This document shows positions 1 to 11,350 of a DNA stretch of 64,000 nt, one piece after another. Every line of letters starts with the position of its first letter. The first letter of the stretch is position 1. The DNA comes from Aegilops tauschii subsp. strangulata (taxonomy: Eukaryota; Streptophyta; Magnoliopsida; Poales; Poaceae): NCBI RefSeq assembly GCF_002575655.3, contig NC_053039.3, forward strand, positions 240,352,622 to 240,416,621, in the 5' to 3' direction. The position numbers were made by a program, and so were the translations under genes. The notes beneath the pieces were generated by a model. The model was not told the DNA's origin. It saw only the letters and a list, made by a program, of their open reading frames with translations, and did not search any database.

Positions 1-607
1 AAGAGAGAGAAAGCCATCTAGCTAATAACTATGGACCCGAAGGTCTGAGGTAAACTACTCACACTTCATCGGAGGGGCTATGGTGTTGATGTAGAAGCCC
101 TCCGTGATCGATGCCCCTTCCGGCGGAGCTCCGGAATAGGCCCCAAGATAGGATCTCGTGGGTACAGAAGGTTGCGGCGGTGGAATTAGGGTTTTGGCTC
201 CGTCTCTGATCGTTTGGGGGTACGTAGGTATATATAGGAGGAAGAATTACGTCGGTGGAGCAACAGGGGGCCCACGAGGGTGGAGGGCGCGCCTGGGGGG
301 GTAGGCGAGCCACCCTACCTCGTGGCTTCCCTGTTGGTTGCTTGACGTAGGGTCCAAGTCTCCTGGATCTTGTTCGTTCCAAAAATCACGTTCCCGAAGG
401 TTTCATTCCGTTTGGACTCCGTTTGATATTCTTTTTCTGCGAAACTCTAAAATAGGCAAAAAAACATCAATTCTGGGCTGGGCCTCCGGTTAATAGGTTA
501 GTCCCAAAAATAATATAAAAGTGAATAATAAAGCCCAATAATGACCAACACAGAAGATAATATAGCATGGAGCAATCAAAAATTATAGATACGTTGGAGA
601 CGTATCA
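1..607 (-). mobile_element. Partial LTR of a Ty3/gypsy-type retrotransposon, cut by the window edge
   Basis: Read on the minus strand, the LTR begins TGATACGTCTCCAACGTATC at 607 and runs leftward past base 1, so only its first ~607 bases are present. A TATATATA box lies at about 228-236 (minus strand), the expected U3 promoter, followed by the GC-rich leader usual in these LTRs. The sequence resembles abundant Triticeae LTRs with TGATACGTC starts; I do not name the family. The rest of the element, or a solo LTR, would lie left of the window. The 5 bp after the LTR start (608-612, AAAAC) would be the target duplication. Confidence 0.8.
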
Positions 608-1320
608 AAAACACATATGATTTATTGTGTTGGAGTGTAGTAGTAGTGCTGTATTGCATAGTTGTTAGATGTGACATGCGAGAATGTGTAGAGATATACT
701 TTTGGAGGGCCTACAGAGAGAAATTGGGGATCAAGTGGATTCAAATATTTGTATTCGTCTTCATAGCATTTGTAACTCATACCTACAGTTTTGTACAGTA
801 GAAATGCTTGTTCGCTCTTACGAAACCAGTACAACAATAATGGGGTGGCGTGCGCCAATTTAGGCACTTGCACGTTGGCCTACTCGGCTCCACAGAGAGA
901 GCGAGAGAAGAGATAAATACACGGGCGGTCAGTGTATTTCAAGTCTAGTACGGTCACCGGACTTCAGAATACGCTCATTACGGTCACTATATACGTTTTG
1001 CGGTGATTATACGGTCACTTGGTCATCGTTCAGATCGGATTGCACTCTGTTGACCGGCCAAATAGTCTGTGTGGCACTATGTTGACTAGTTAAATTGACC
1101 AAGTTCCTTGTGGGTCCCACCTGTCAGTTCACATAGGAAAAAGGTCAGATAAACACAAATTTACGCAGGCGCGACAAGACTCCAACCCGTGCGCGGGAAC
1201 CACCTGGTTGTGTATGTGTCTGTCAGGGCCTGATGTGAGCGCATGCATGTCTAGGTTGAGCACTTGAGCGTGAGTGTGTGTGTTGGTCGTGTGGTGTGTG
1301 CATGCATGCGTGCGTGTATG
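608..1320. repeat. Left flank of CACTA A; 930-1320 is an inverted copy of 28978-29190 and 10740-11350
   Basis: No gene is seen. From about 930 the sequence (GCTCATTACGGTCACTATAT and following) matches, in reverse complement, both 11160-11350 and 28978-29190. The last 60 bases are GT-rich and stop at the CACTA terminus. The two flanks (930-1130 and 28978-29180) behave as long inverted repeats of an outer element into which CACTA A inserted. The class of the outer element is not clear; a Mutator-like element with long terminal inverted repeats is one possibility. Confidence 0.55.
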
Positions 1321-1659
1321 CACTACAAAAAAAAGACACATCCGTGACATTTTGAGCCGAACGAATTTTTTTGTCATACTTATGACACTTCTATGACGAT
1401 AATTGTGACAAAACCCGGTATCATCATAGATGTGGTGGGGTCCTACTTCTATGACAAAAAAATCATGACAGAAAATGGGCTTTTCGTCCTGGGCGGGCCG
1501 GAGACGCAGCTGCATGACATTCTTTGGGCCGTCCATGAAGGAAAAAACTGTGGTAGAAGCAAGGACGAGGAAAATATCAGGGTGTTCCCGGTTACGGTTG
1601 GTGGTCGGGGCCGAACGATGCGCGTTTCTCTCTCGTACACGCACGTGCGTGGGTGCAAG

Positions 1660-2650
1660 GCGTTGGGCTCTAACTGAACCCGAGCGAGGCGTTGGGCTTT
1701 AACTGAACCCGAGCGATTGCACTGCAGGCTACGCGTTACGGAACCAGAGTGATCGATCGATGGCTGTTAACTGAACCCGATCGAGCGATTCCTTCGCTAC
1801 TGCTGCTAACTGAAGCCGATCGATGCTGCCTCTGGATGAAAAGTGAGCGTTGCTGGGGGGGTTTGGATGAACAGTTCCCAGTGGACGTGGATGAACAGGA
1901 CCCCGTGGTGTTGCCTCTAGATGAACAGTGAGCGTTGTTGGGGGGGGTTTGGATGAACAGTTCCCGGTGGGGGTGGATGAACAGGACCCCGTGGTGTTGC
2001 CTCTAGATGAACAGGACCCCGATCGATCAAGCCGGTTGGGGCTGGATGAACAGGACCCCGTGGAGGGCTGGATGAACAGGACCACCCCGTGGAGGGCAGG
2101 TTGAACAGTAGACGGTGGAGGGCTGGATCAACAGTAGCTGGTGGAGGGGTGGTTGAACAGGAGCCCGTGGAGAGGGCTGGTTGAACAGTAGCTGGTGGAG
2201 TAGCGCGCGGTGGAGGCTGGATGAACAGGAGCCTGTGGATGAACAGTCACAGGTGGAGGCTGGAGGAGGTCGACGGTGGATGGACAGTAGCCCGTGGAGG
2301 CTGGAGGGGGTCGACGGTGGAGATGAACAGTATCCCGTGGAGTCCCGTTTTGCGGTACGCCACACCCCTCCCGATGAACAGGACCCCCGTTTTGACCGTA
2401 GCGCTCCAACATAAGTCCGTTTCCTCCGTTTTGCGGTACGGCACACCCCTCCCGATCAAGAGGACCCCCGTTTCGACCGTAGGAGGTCCGTTTCCTCCAT
2501 TTTGCGGTACGCCAGACCCCTCCCGATGGACAGGATCCTGTTTCGAATGTGGTCAGTCGAACACAAGGCCGTTTCCTCCGTTCCGCGGTACGCCAGGCCT
2601 AGTTTCCATCGGCTGTTCCGTCCAAGCCCTCCCGATGAACACGACGACGC
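1660..2650. repeat. Left subterminal repeat arrays of CACTA A
   Basis: Three repeat types follow each other: TAACTGAACCCGAGCGA-type units (1670-1830), about 20 irregular 20-35 bp units built on GGATGAACAGGA and CCGTGGAGGGCTGG (1845-2340), and about four units of 75-85 bp with TTTTGCGGTACGCCAC and CCCCTCCCGATGAACAG (2343-2650). Long open frames on both strands here are by-products of repeat periods. In En/Spm elements subterminal repeats bind the element's own regulatory protein; that role is inferred from the family. The same arrays recur in element C at 62690-63540. Confidence 0.75.
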
Positions 2651-3044
2651 ATTCCGTTCCGACCCAGCCGGTTGGCTCCCCATGAACACGACGACGAGGT
2701 TGTTACTCCGTTCTGACCCAGCCATGTACACGAGCACTGGCCGTATGTATGCGCGAGTAGGCGTTCGAAACCCTGCCCATATGTACGTACGTGGCCGCAT
2801 TTTCTTTCTTGCACACTTGCCGCTGTACGTATGTGTACATGCTACGTGCGGGCCTCTACTACGACATGTGCGCGCCTCTACATCGATCAGTATGTACGTA
2901 CACGTTTGTGACCAGAATGACAACGCTACGTACGCTTCGACCAGGTGGGTCCCGACTGTCAGGCACTTCCTTGCGTGTGAAGATGTAGCTGGTGGGTCCC
3001 AGTAGTTATGGGGAAACATTTTTTTTCGCGAAATACGGTGGCCC

Positions 3045-6000
3045 GTCCAGTGGGTCCCCGTTGTCAGGTGGAGGAATAATTATTTTGCACGTAATAAGGA
3101 GGCACTTCCTTGCTGCGGTTGTGGACCCAGCTGTCAGCCTCTCCACGTACTGTCCATGTCCGATGGAAGCCGTTCCTTGACCACGTTGACCACGCCGCGC
3201 CGAGAGCACCAGGGTGGTCGACGACGGCGAGGCCTAGGAAGGGGACGACGCGGAGCCGGGGAAGACGCGGCAGTGGATGCCCACGCGTAGAGGAGTATGA
3301 GGGTTCACTGGTTCGCTGCGGTGTGAGGCTGCCGTCGCCGCAGAATAACAGGGGGTATGGGTGAGTAGAGGGATGGTCTGGCCAGCGGTGGGAGTAGTAG
3401 GGGGCGGTGAGGCCTCCGCCGCATCGCAGCCGGCCACGGGAGGCAGGAGCACGAGGCACGACTGACGCAGGTTTGGGCGGCTGGAGCAAGAAGACCAGAG
3501 GTTGAAGAAGCACTTCGGCCGTTGGATAGACATCGTACGGTCACTTGAGCTAGAATCGTGCATATTAACTAAGTTGACAAAGCCCTTCGTCCCTGTCAAC
3601 TTAGTAGGCCCACAAGTTAGCCTTCCACTATAATGGGTCCCAGCTAGCAAGGGGAGTATTCATTTTTTTGTGCGTAATAAGGAGGCACTTCCTTGCGTGC
3701 GAAGATATAGCTGGTGGGTCCAAGCTATCAGGGGCGGTAACGTTTCTTTCGCGAAATACAGAGGCCCTTCCGGTAGGTCCTAGATGTCAGGTGGAGGAAT
3801 CATTATTTTGCGCGTAATAAGGAGGCATTTCCTTGCGTGCGGCCGTGGACCCAGCTGTCAGCCTCTCCACGTACAGTCCACTTCAGATGCATGTCGGTCA
3901 TTGACCACGTTGACCAGGTCGCGCCGAGAGCACCAGGGCGGTGGACGACGGCGAGGCCTAGGAAGGGAACGACACGGAGGCAGGGAAGACTCGGAAGTTG
4001 TTTCCCACGCGGAGGGGAGTACGACTTTACGAGGGTTTACTGGTTCGTCTGCCGTCGCCGGAGAATAACAGCAGGTGTGGGTGAGTAGAGGGATGGCTAG
4101 GCCAGCAATGGGAGTATGGTGGGGCGGTGAGGCCTGCGCGGCAGCACAGCCGGCCGCGGGGAGGAGGGAGCAGGCAGTCCCGCCGGCGCTTGTTTGAGCG
4201 GCTGGAGCAGGAAGAGCAGAGATTGAAGAAGCACGACGGCCGTTGGATGGACATCCAACAGTCACTACTTGTGCGTCAACCTTTTTTTAGGAAAGCCTCA
4301 AATCTGTGGAAAACATCATACAACCCATCTGCCATTATTTCTAATAATTTACAGCCCACTTGCTAATTCTTAAGGTTTTTTGGAGCCCATATTCTTTTTG
4401 TTAGCATTACAGCCCATATTGTGGCCACGGTTAAAAAATTATACGAAATTTTGCATATTTCGGTGTGGTCCGAACTGTTTTTAATCCCGAAATTTCGAGT
4501 CACATTCAAACTGATTTTAAAAATAAATGTATATCAATATAAAATCCAACAAATTGTCCATGCATAAAAATCAATGCAATTTAAAATCTCGAAATAAAAA
4601 AAGGAAATTTGAAACTAATTGCCGCTTTGATGTGTTTTAAAAATGTACAGCCCATTTATCATTACTGATAGGCCATTTTCTCGGTCAGCGGAATGAAGCT
4701 CTCCTCGTCTTGAAAGATTTGCAGCCCAACAGGCCTGACAAAGCGACTTACTTGGCAAATCACAAAAAAACTAGGCTGTGGTTGTGGACCCAGCTGTCAG
4801 CCTCTCCATGTACAATACTCTTCCGATGGAAGTCGGTCGTTGACCACATTGACCACGTCGTGCCAAGAGGACCAAGGCGGTGGACGACGACGAGGCCTAG
4901 GAAGGGGACAACGCGGGGCCGGGGAAGACGCGGCAGTGGATGCCCACGCGGAGAGTAGTACGAGGGTTCACTGGTTCGGCTGCGGTGTGAGACTGCCGTC
5001 GCCGCAGAATAACAGGGGGTGTGGGTGAGTGGAGGGATGGCCTGGCCAGCGGTGGGAGCAGTATGGGGGCGGTGAGGACTCCGCGGCAGCACAGCCGGCC
5101 ACGGGAGGCAGGAGCAGGCGGCACGACCGGCGCTGCTTTGGGCGGCTGGAGCAAGAAGGCCAGAGGTTGAAGAAGCACTAAGGCCGTTGGATGGACATCG
5201 TACGGTCACTGGAGCTAGAATCGTTCATGTTGACTAAGTTGACAAAGCCCTCCGTCTCCGTCAACTTAGTAGGCCCACAAGTCAGCCTCCCACTATGGTG
5301 GGTCCCAGTTGGCAGGGGGTATTCATTTTTTTGTGCGCAATAAGGAGGCACTTCCTTGCGTGCGAAGATATAGTTGGTGGGTCCGACCTGTCAGCGGAGG
5401 GAACTTTTTTTTCATGAAATACAGAGGCCCTTCCGGCAGGTCCCAGATGTCAGGTGGAGGAATCATTATTTTGCACGTAATAAGGAGGCATTTCCTTGTG
5501 TGCGGCCGTGGACCCAGCTGTCAGCCTCTCCACGTACAGTCCACTTCCGATGGATGTCGTTCGTTGACCACGTTGACCACGAAGGGAACGACACGGCAGT
5601 GGCTGCCCACGCGGTGGAGAGTACGAGGGTTGACTGGTTCGGCTACCGTCGCCGGAAAATAACAGGAGGTGTGGGTGAGTAGAGGGACAGACAGGCCAGG
5701 GATGCGAGTATATGATGGGGCCGTGAGGCCTGCCCGCCAGCACAACCGGCCATGAGAGGCGGGAGCAGGCGGTTCCGACGGCGCTGCTTTGGGCGGCTGG
5801 GGCAGGAAGATTAGAGACTGAAGAAGCACGATTACCGTTAGATTGACATCTAACGGTCTGACGCTCGTGAGTCGATTGTTGACTAAGTTTCTTTTTTGAT
5901 AAACCTTGTGTACGCATGAACTTAGTAGGCCCACAAGTCAGCCTCCAAATCTGTGGCAGACAACATAGAGCCCATTTGCTATTTTTTAATAATTTGCAGC

Positions 6001-6110
6001 CCATTTGCTAATTCTTAAGTAATTTATTACAGCCCATTTTCTGCCCAGGACCACGGTCAAGAAGTTCAACCTTATTTTGCATATTTTGGTGGAGTCCAAA
6101 CTTTTGTAAT
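3045..6110. repeat. Nested tandem duplication: ~1.65-kb unit x2, each with two ~0.6-0.7-kb repeats
   Basis: The block that starts near AATAAGGAGGCACTTCCTTG and runs through GGACCCAGCTGTCAGCCTCT and the AGCAGGAAGA/GTTGAAGAAGCAC segment occurs four times (about 3090-3545, 3670-4265, 4780-5215, 5335-5860). A tail with CAGCCCA and TTGCTAATTCTTAA follows copies two (4290-4500) and four (5945-6120). Copies 1 and 3, 2 and 4, and the two tails are each about 1.65 kb apart, so a two-repeat block was itself duplicated. The 3' part of C (63880-64000) enters the same repeat. Overlapping ORFs on both strands are repeat by-products. Confidence 0.75.
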
Positions 6111-6919
6111 CCCGAAATGATAAACATTTTTAAGAACTTACTGATTTGCCAAAAAAATCATTTTGTTTTTGTAAGCAAATAAGATGTGGGACAATTGAGT
6201 TGGTTTAAGGGAAAACCAGTGGTAAAAAAAATCAGCGCTGGGAGGGAAAACAACAACAAAAATAAGGATGTAAATATGAAAAGTGAATTTTATGTATTTT
6301 CAATATAATGATACGTGTATATGAACTAGTAAAACTATAGGTAGAGATTAGAAAATGGATGTAGGACATGCATTTCAAGAGGAAAATAGAACTGGGTTGT
6401 GTGTTTGATTCAGTAAAAAAAGTGCCTGCGGATGTTGTAAGACCAAATATAACTAACGTTGGCGGGCCAGAGGCCAGTAGATACCTGCTGGATCTTTGTG
6501 CCCCGTTGTCGTCATGGGCTGGACCTGTAAAAACAAAACCAAGCCTGGGCAGTCTACAGCCCAGTTGAAACTTGCTCGACCTGAAAAAACAATATACGTG
6601 CTCAATAAACGAGAGAATTCTGCAAGTACAGACTGATAACTGGGATGCAGCAGGGATATTGTTTTTTCATCGTGATAATAAGACCATGCACTTGTTTCAA
6701 AAAATTTGGAGAACTGGGAATTCGAACGGCAGGTGCTTACGCTACCCATCAAATGAAAATCAGGTGCCTGAAAATTCGTTTCGAAACAAATGATTCAGCT
6801 TTATATCCACGCCGACCCTCGGCATGATGGTTGGAAGCAAATGCCAAGTTCATACCAAACGATCGTTAACAACAATACCAACTTGCGGACGACAAGGTAG
6901 TACAAGTACCAATACCAAA
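6111..6919. other. Unassigned spacer inside CACTA A
   Basis: AT-rich sequence with no convincing reading frame, splice pattern or repeat. It lies immediately 3' of the minus-strand NAC fragment and may include its former 3' flank. Confidence 0.5.
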
Positions 6920-7695
6920 CTAACTTATAATCTTTTTACTCCTGGCCCTAGTGTTTGTCTGGTAGAAAATCTTGCAGAGGACCAGCTCCCGCTCCTTCTC
7001 TTGCTCCAGGTCCCCGAGGTGGTACTGGTGCATCACCCAGTTGGTCCTCTTCTGGTCAAAGTTCTTGTTGGTGTGCAGCACCAGAACCTCTTTGCTGCCC
7101 GTCTGCCGGCCGTTGACCATCACCGGCAAGGTATTGCCGGTGTTGTGCCACATCGCATGCATGCCGCACTCCGACTGTATCTTGCGACGCGTCCACGTGC
7201 CCCTTTTGAACGCCCTGGAATTGCGCTGGAAGAAATGCTTGCTTAGGCCACTCAGTGTGATACCTGCAGTATTGTCGAATACATGTTTTAGTGTACGTAG
7301 TTGGCATTTTCATAACATCTTTGGCATGTTGTAGTCACTTGTTTCACTTTTTATTAACTGTCAAATTGTAATTGCTTCACTAGGTCTGCGTCTAAAAATA
7401 AAAATAGAGCTATAAACAAAGGAATATGTTTGTGCAAGTAGACGGCCGATCGGTGTCTTACCTGGAAGTTTCTCAGGATGGGTGTAGCATATGTCGTGCT
7501 CACTTTCGATGGTTGGTATGAACAAATCAATGAGAGGGTGAGATCTCGCGCTGTCAGCACTCACTTTGGCCTCAAGGTGCTCGATCAACTCCTGATCCGT
7601 GGGATCAAACTTGACGCCAGCCGGCAGCACTGGCCAATCCTTCTTCGACTTGCATGGGTTAATTCCAGTTATATGGTACTCAATGTATGATCAAT
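6920..7695 (-). pseudogene. Fragment of a NAC-domain transcription factor gene (two exons)
   Basis: Exon 1 (about 7695-7462) reads [20 protein letters not shown], the start of the NAC DNA-binding domain in the SOG1/NAC075/SND2-like subgroup, then [11 protein letters not shown] clean donor (CCAG|GTAAGA at 7462/7461) and acceptor (CTGCAG before 7263) join in phase to exon 2 (7263-6920), which reads GLSKHFFQRNSRAF, TRRKIQ, PVMVNGRQTGSKEVLVL and TNWVMHQYHLG, the later NAC subdomains. The stop at 6920-6922 comes soon after the domain, so the usual C-terminal regulatory region is missing. Upstream of exon 1 an in-frame TGA is met and no start codon is evident, so the 5' exon is missing too. NAC proteins are plant nuclear DNA-binding factors. 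This piece is probably a captured fragment carried by the CACTA element. A C2C2-like segment near the start (NPCKSKKDW) fits the SOG1-like subgroup only loosely. Confidence 0.8.
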
Positions 7696-8253
7696 CGACT
7701 GTTTTAAGTGAATGATGGAAGATTTCAACAAATAAGTGGTACTCCAAATCTGAAGTCCAGAATACCCGAACACGCCGCCGGGATTCTTGTGTCACCTCAC
7801 GCGCAGCGTGTTGTCACGTCAATTCAATGTGTGGACATGATGAATAATTTGACCGACGTATACTAGTACTGCTACTGTACTACTTACTAGTCATATTTAG
7901 TGTCACATTTTAACCATAGGTTTAACTAATAAGTACGCACTTGAAGCCTAAGTGATATATATATATATACATACTGCACAACATCTCCATCATCATTATC
8001 AGTACATCCTGTGCAGGTGAGTTAGGATGCACTTGACCCCAGAAAGGTATCTATCCTTCAAACCAGAGGAGTGCTTCAAACTAACAACAGTACATAATAT
8101 CCAACAAAAGAGGGTCGTGCTACAGCAGCAGAATACATGGCTCAGTCTACATATCAGTACGAATCAAGTTGTGCATATTTGCTGTTGGCATGAACCACAT
8201 CGCCGCATGTCGGGTTTGCAAAAGCCATCCATCGCATGGAAGCTTGATGCCTT
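7696..8253. other. Spacer between NAC fragment and F-box pseudogene
   Basis: No coding region is supported. A short (TA)n run lies at about 7953-7967. The minus-strand sequence just below 8254 may be the former 3' UTR of the F-box locus. Confidence 0.45.
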
Positions 8254-9999
8254 TCACACACTGAAGATTATCTGGCAACAAGCTGTGTCGACGAATCTCT
8301 GGATATGGTGATTCATGAAACCCATAGTATGATGTGTAAACACAGTCCCCCTGGCGAATGGAAGTTGCATAGCACGGTAATCATCGCCGGTGATATGATC
8401 GATGATTGGTTGGATGATCAGATAATTGAGCCCGAGGAACATGGAGTGGTTGCCGAGGCTGTAAACCCGCCTCCAGTTGAATACGCCTAGCCCAACGGAG
8501 CTGGGATCTTTCTCGAACACGAAGCAGCCATAGCCATCAATGTCATGAACGCCCCAGGCATTGTACTGCATGTGGTTTGATGAAATGGTTTGGTCAATTT
8601 GGTATGTGCAAATGAGCATCAAATGACCACCGTCAGCTGAACGAGTGATAAACCACCACCCATCGGCTGGTATGATTCCAGGTCCTGGAATCATGAAGGC
8701 CAGCGCATTTGCGTCTGCTGCAACAATTCAAATTGTAGACCAAAAGGACAAAAATAAACAATCATGTTCAGAGTATGTGTGGAATTAAGATTATTATAAC
8801 AGTGACACATATCATAGACAGAGAATTGCAATGCTGTGGTCATAATCATACCCCAGGTTAAAAAAATAAGCCAATGGCTTTCGTATTCTAGCAATATATC
8901 ATGGTTCAAACATTATGTAACAATGAGAGGAAAACAGATATGACATGGCCTACTCATATTCTACCATAGCACTTACTACAGTTATCATATCAACTCTAAG
9001 CAATAACATGCGTTGTTATAAAAATCCTGGAAATGAGAGTAACATATAGCAATCATGAGGTTATACTCATAATATCTATTCTAACAATCATTAGATACCA
9101 ATTGTTCTCATATCAACTCTAACAATAACATGTGTGGTCAGAAAAATCTAGGAAATGAGAGGAACATATAGCAATGATGTGGTTATAGACATACTATATA
9201 TTCTAAATTTGTAACAATGAACATGCAGTCGTATTCTTAAGGTAAAGATGAGATGAGATGAGATAGAACAATTACACGACGATAGATTCCACCAGTATAG
9301 GCAGCCAATCTGTGCGTCGACCGCATAAACGATGCCATCATGCACTATATCATCAGACAGAAGTGTTGGGTAAAGAGGATCGACGATGATCCATAACCAT
9401 GTATGGCGACCGGATTCCAGATAGACTAATCCCATGTTGAACACGGCAATGAGCTTGTAATCCATGTAGTCTTCTGATGGTGTGGGCACTTCGCAGATTA
9501 CAACCTTCAACAAATAGAGGTCGAGCCAAAAGCTCGACGCGTCTCGTGCGTAGTAGGCAGGAGTGTCCGGCCGGCCGCGGGCTCGATGGCGGCGGTATCC
9601 AAAGATGGAAGGGTGATCTCTCGCTGGGTGTACATATCCACGACGCCACGGACTACCGGATTGGTGGATGAGGACGATCCAGTTGGCATTCATGACCGCC
9701 CAGTAGTGGTCGTGCATGAAGGACAGGTGGACGGGTAGTGGTAGCATGTCGAGGGGCACCACGGCAACCTCCGTAGGATCGTCAAGTCGGTGTCTGGGCC
9801 ATCTGCGAGGATCGGGCATCAGCAAGCAGGGTGTCTTGAAAAGAGCCGGCCGGTTGCAGATGAGTAGACGGTACAAAGACACCGAGCATGCGGCCAGACG
9901 GACGGTGCTGAGTAGGTCCATACGATTACAGATCTACTCCAAGAGAACATCGGGGAGGGAATTCCAATCGCGGCTCTGCGTGTCAGTCAGTTCTGCCAT
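8254..9999 (-). pseudogene. F-box / DUF295-type gene, disrupted
   Basis: Exon 1 (9999 to about 9276) starts MAELTDTQSRDWNSLPDVLLE, an F-box opening, but meets TAG at 9934-9936; the frame continues with LLSTVRLAACS, the rest of the F-box. The C-terminal DUF295 region follows (PCLLMPDPRRW; LIAVFNMGLVYLESGRHTW). Between about 9510 and 9690 the conserved frame moves (VVDMYTQREITLPSLD lies in another frame) and then returns, so there are two compensating indels. A splice (donor 9275/9274, acceptor CAG at 8720-8718) leads in phase to exon 2 (8717-8254) with DIDGYGCFVFEKD and VYSLGNHSMFLGLNY. The spliced length would be about 395 codons, normal for the family. Plant F-box proteins of this type act as substrate receptors of SCF ubiquitin ligases; the target cannot be inferred. 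It lies in tandem with the related locus at 12161-13809. Confidence 0.8.
8986..9200. repeat. Two-copy ~123-bp tandem repeat in the intron of the F-box pseudogene
   Basis: CATATCAACTCTAA, AATAACATG, GAAATGAGAG and AACATATAGCAAT recur in the same order at about 8986-9095 and 9109-9200. It lies within the intron predicted between 9276 and 8717. Confidence 0.7.
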
Positions 10000-10619
10000 T
10001 GGGGTTTTCGGTGCCTGCGAGCCAGCGGGGAAGTGGATTCGGGGGGGGGGGGCGAGCGAAGAAGCTTCTCCTCGTGCGGCCGAGCAGTGAGCGGGGGGAT
10101 ATGGTATGCGCGAGCTACCAAGGAAGATAGCGCGGGCGGCCGAGCAGAGAGCGGGGGGAAATGGTGTGGGGCCGACGATGGGGAAGAGAGGAGGAAGAAG
10201 AAGAGTGATAGGCGGGGAAGAAAGTGCATTAAATCTCAATTCTACTACTACTACCGGGATATACCGTCCTTCGGAGTGTAAATACTTACACCGATGACAT
10301 ATGTGTCTACCACAAGAGGGCCCATATGTCAGTTAATGGAGGACAGAAGTGTGCTCTACTGGCAAACATGATGGCAGTACTGGGTAAGGCTGATTTAGTA
10401 ACACCAACACGCTGGTTCAGCTTATTAATTAAGTGTCCCATCTGCTGCAGCGTGTATTGTCACTTCACTGCGAGGACTAGTTGAATAGTTCTCTCTGACC
10501 GAGATGGGGAATAATGGATCGCGAAGACTTCCTTTCTACATTATCCCTATGCCTCTACGCTCACTTCACTCATTTTGCTCCGTACGTAGTCACTTGTTGA
10601 AATCTCTAGAAAGACAAAT
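10000..10619. other. Upstream region of the F-box pseudogene, no gene seen
   Basis: It includes a run of ten G at about 10038-10047, a duplicated GAGCAGTGAGCGGGGGGA-like segment (10082 and 10142), and CT/GA-rich sequence that could be the former promoter or 5' UTR of the minus-strand F-box locus. ORFs on both strands are GC-rich artefacts. Confidence 0.4.
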
Positions 10620-10712
10620 ACTCCATATTTGGAAACAGAGGGAGGATTTTACTCCGTATTTGGGAACAGAGGGAGGATTTTACTCCGTATTTGGGAACAG
10701 AGGGAGTATCAC
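10620..10712. repeat. 31-bp tandem repeat of a MITE end, about three copies
   Basis: The unit CTCCGTATTTGGGAACAGAG followed by GGAGGATTTTA is repeated with a 31-base period (10621, 10652, 10683). The motif GAACAGAGGGAGTA is the usual outer end of Stowaway-type MITEs (compare 31450-31482), so a MITE terminus has been multiplied locally. Confidence 0.75.
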
Positions 10713-10739
10713 CACATGGAGGGAACAGAGGAACCTTGA

Positions 10740-11350
10740 AATATGAACATGTCAATGGGAGGGAGTAAGCCCCATGCATGCAACACTCACACGTACACAT
10801 GGACGCACGCAACACTCACGCACCCATGCAGCACACAGCACACGACGCAACACACACGCTCACGCTCAAGTGCTCAACCTACTCCCTACGTCCGTGAAAG
10901 ACTGTACATTTAGAGATTTACACATTGACCAGGCCATAATTAACGCCCAAAAGTAGCAGACTTATGTGTGCATGCGGCCATTGAGAGAAGAAGATTAAAT
11001 GAAGGTCGTTGCATGCTGTAATTAAGGATACACATGTAGCCTATACCTAGAGCGCAAGTTGGTGCATTAGTCAATCAATATTGATTTAGATTAAAGGCTA
11101 AATGCATTGGAAGTGTAGATGTACTACACTCTTTGTTTTTTAGCTGATTTCTTTGCTCTGCCAACTGACACGTGGGACCCATAAACTAGGTGACAATTTA
11201 ACCAGTCAACAAAGTGCCACGTCGACTATGTGGCCGGTCAGTAGGGTGCAATATGGTGCTCTACGATGAGCTAGTGATCGTATAATCACCGCAAAACTAT
11301 ATATAGTGACCGTAATGAGCGTATTGTTACATACGGTTCATCGCCAGTGT
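10740..11350. repeat. Inverted paralogue of the CACTA A insertion-site repeat
   Basis: Reverse-complemented, 11350-11160 matches 940-1140, and 10885-10774 matches 1259-1320 joined directly to 28469-28560. It is therefore a copy of the outer repeat without the CACTA insertion, although it lies inside CACTA A. The segment from about 10885 to 11050, beginning CTCCCTACGTCCGTGAAAGA, has no counterpart in the other copy and looks like a small inserted element. Confidence 0.65.

Noticed and set aside
59..382. 107-codon minus-strand ORF at the window start
   Set aside because: It lies inside LTR leader sequence known to be non-coding; no domain.
2027..2685. Overlapping ORFs of 70-154 codons on both strands
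   Set aside because: They follow the GGATGAACAG repeat period, are open in several frames at once and contain no domain.
3064..5209. Pro/Arg-rich ORFs on both strands
   Set aside because: They recur with the tandem duplication, change frame between copies and look like GC-rich repeat artefacts.
9148..9921. 257-codon minus-strand ORF as a complete protein
   Set aside because: It starts inside the F-box after a stop and runs out of the conserved frame in its middle and through an intron at its end; treated as part of the pseudogene 8254-9999.
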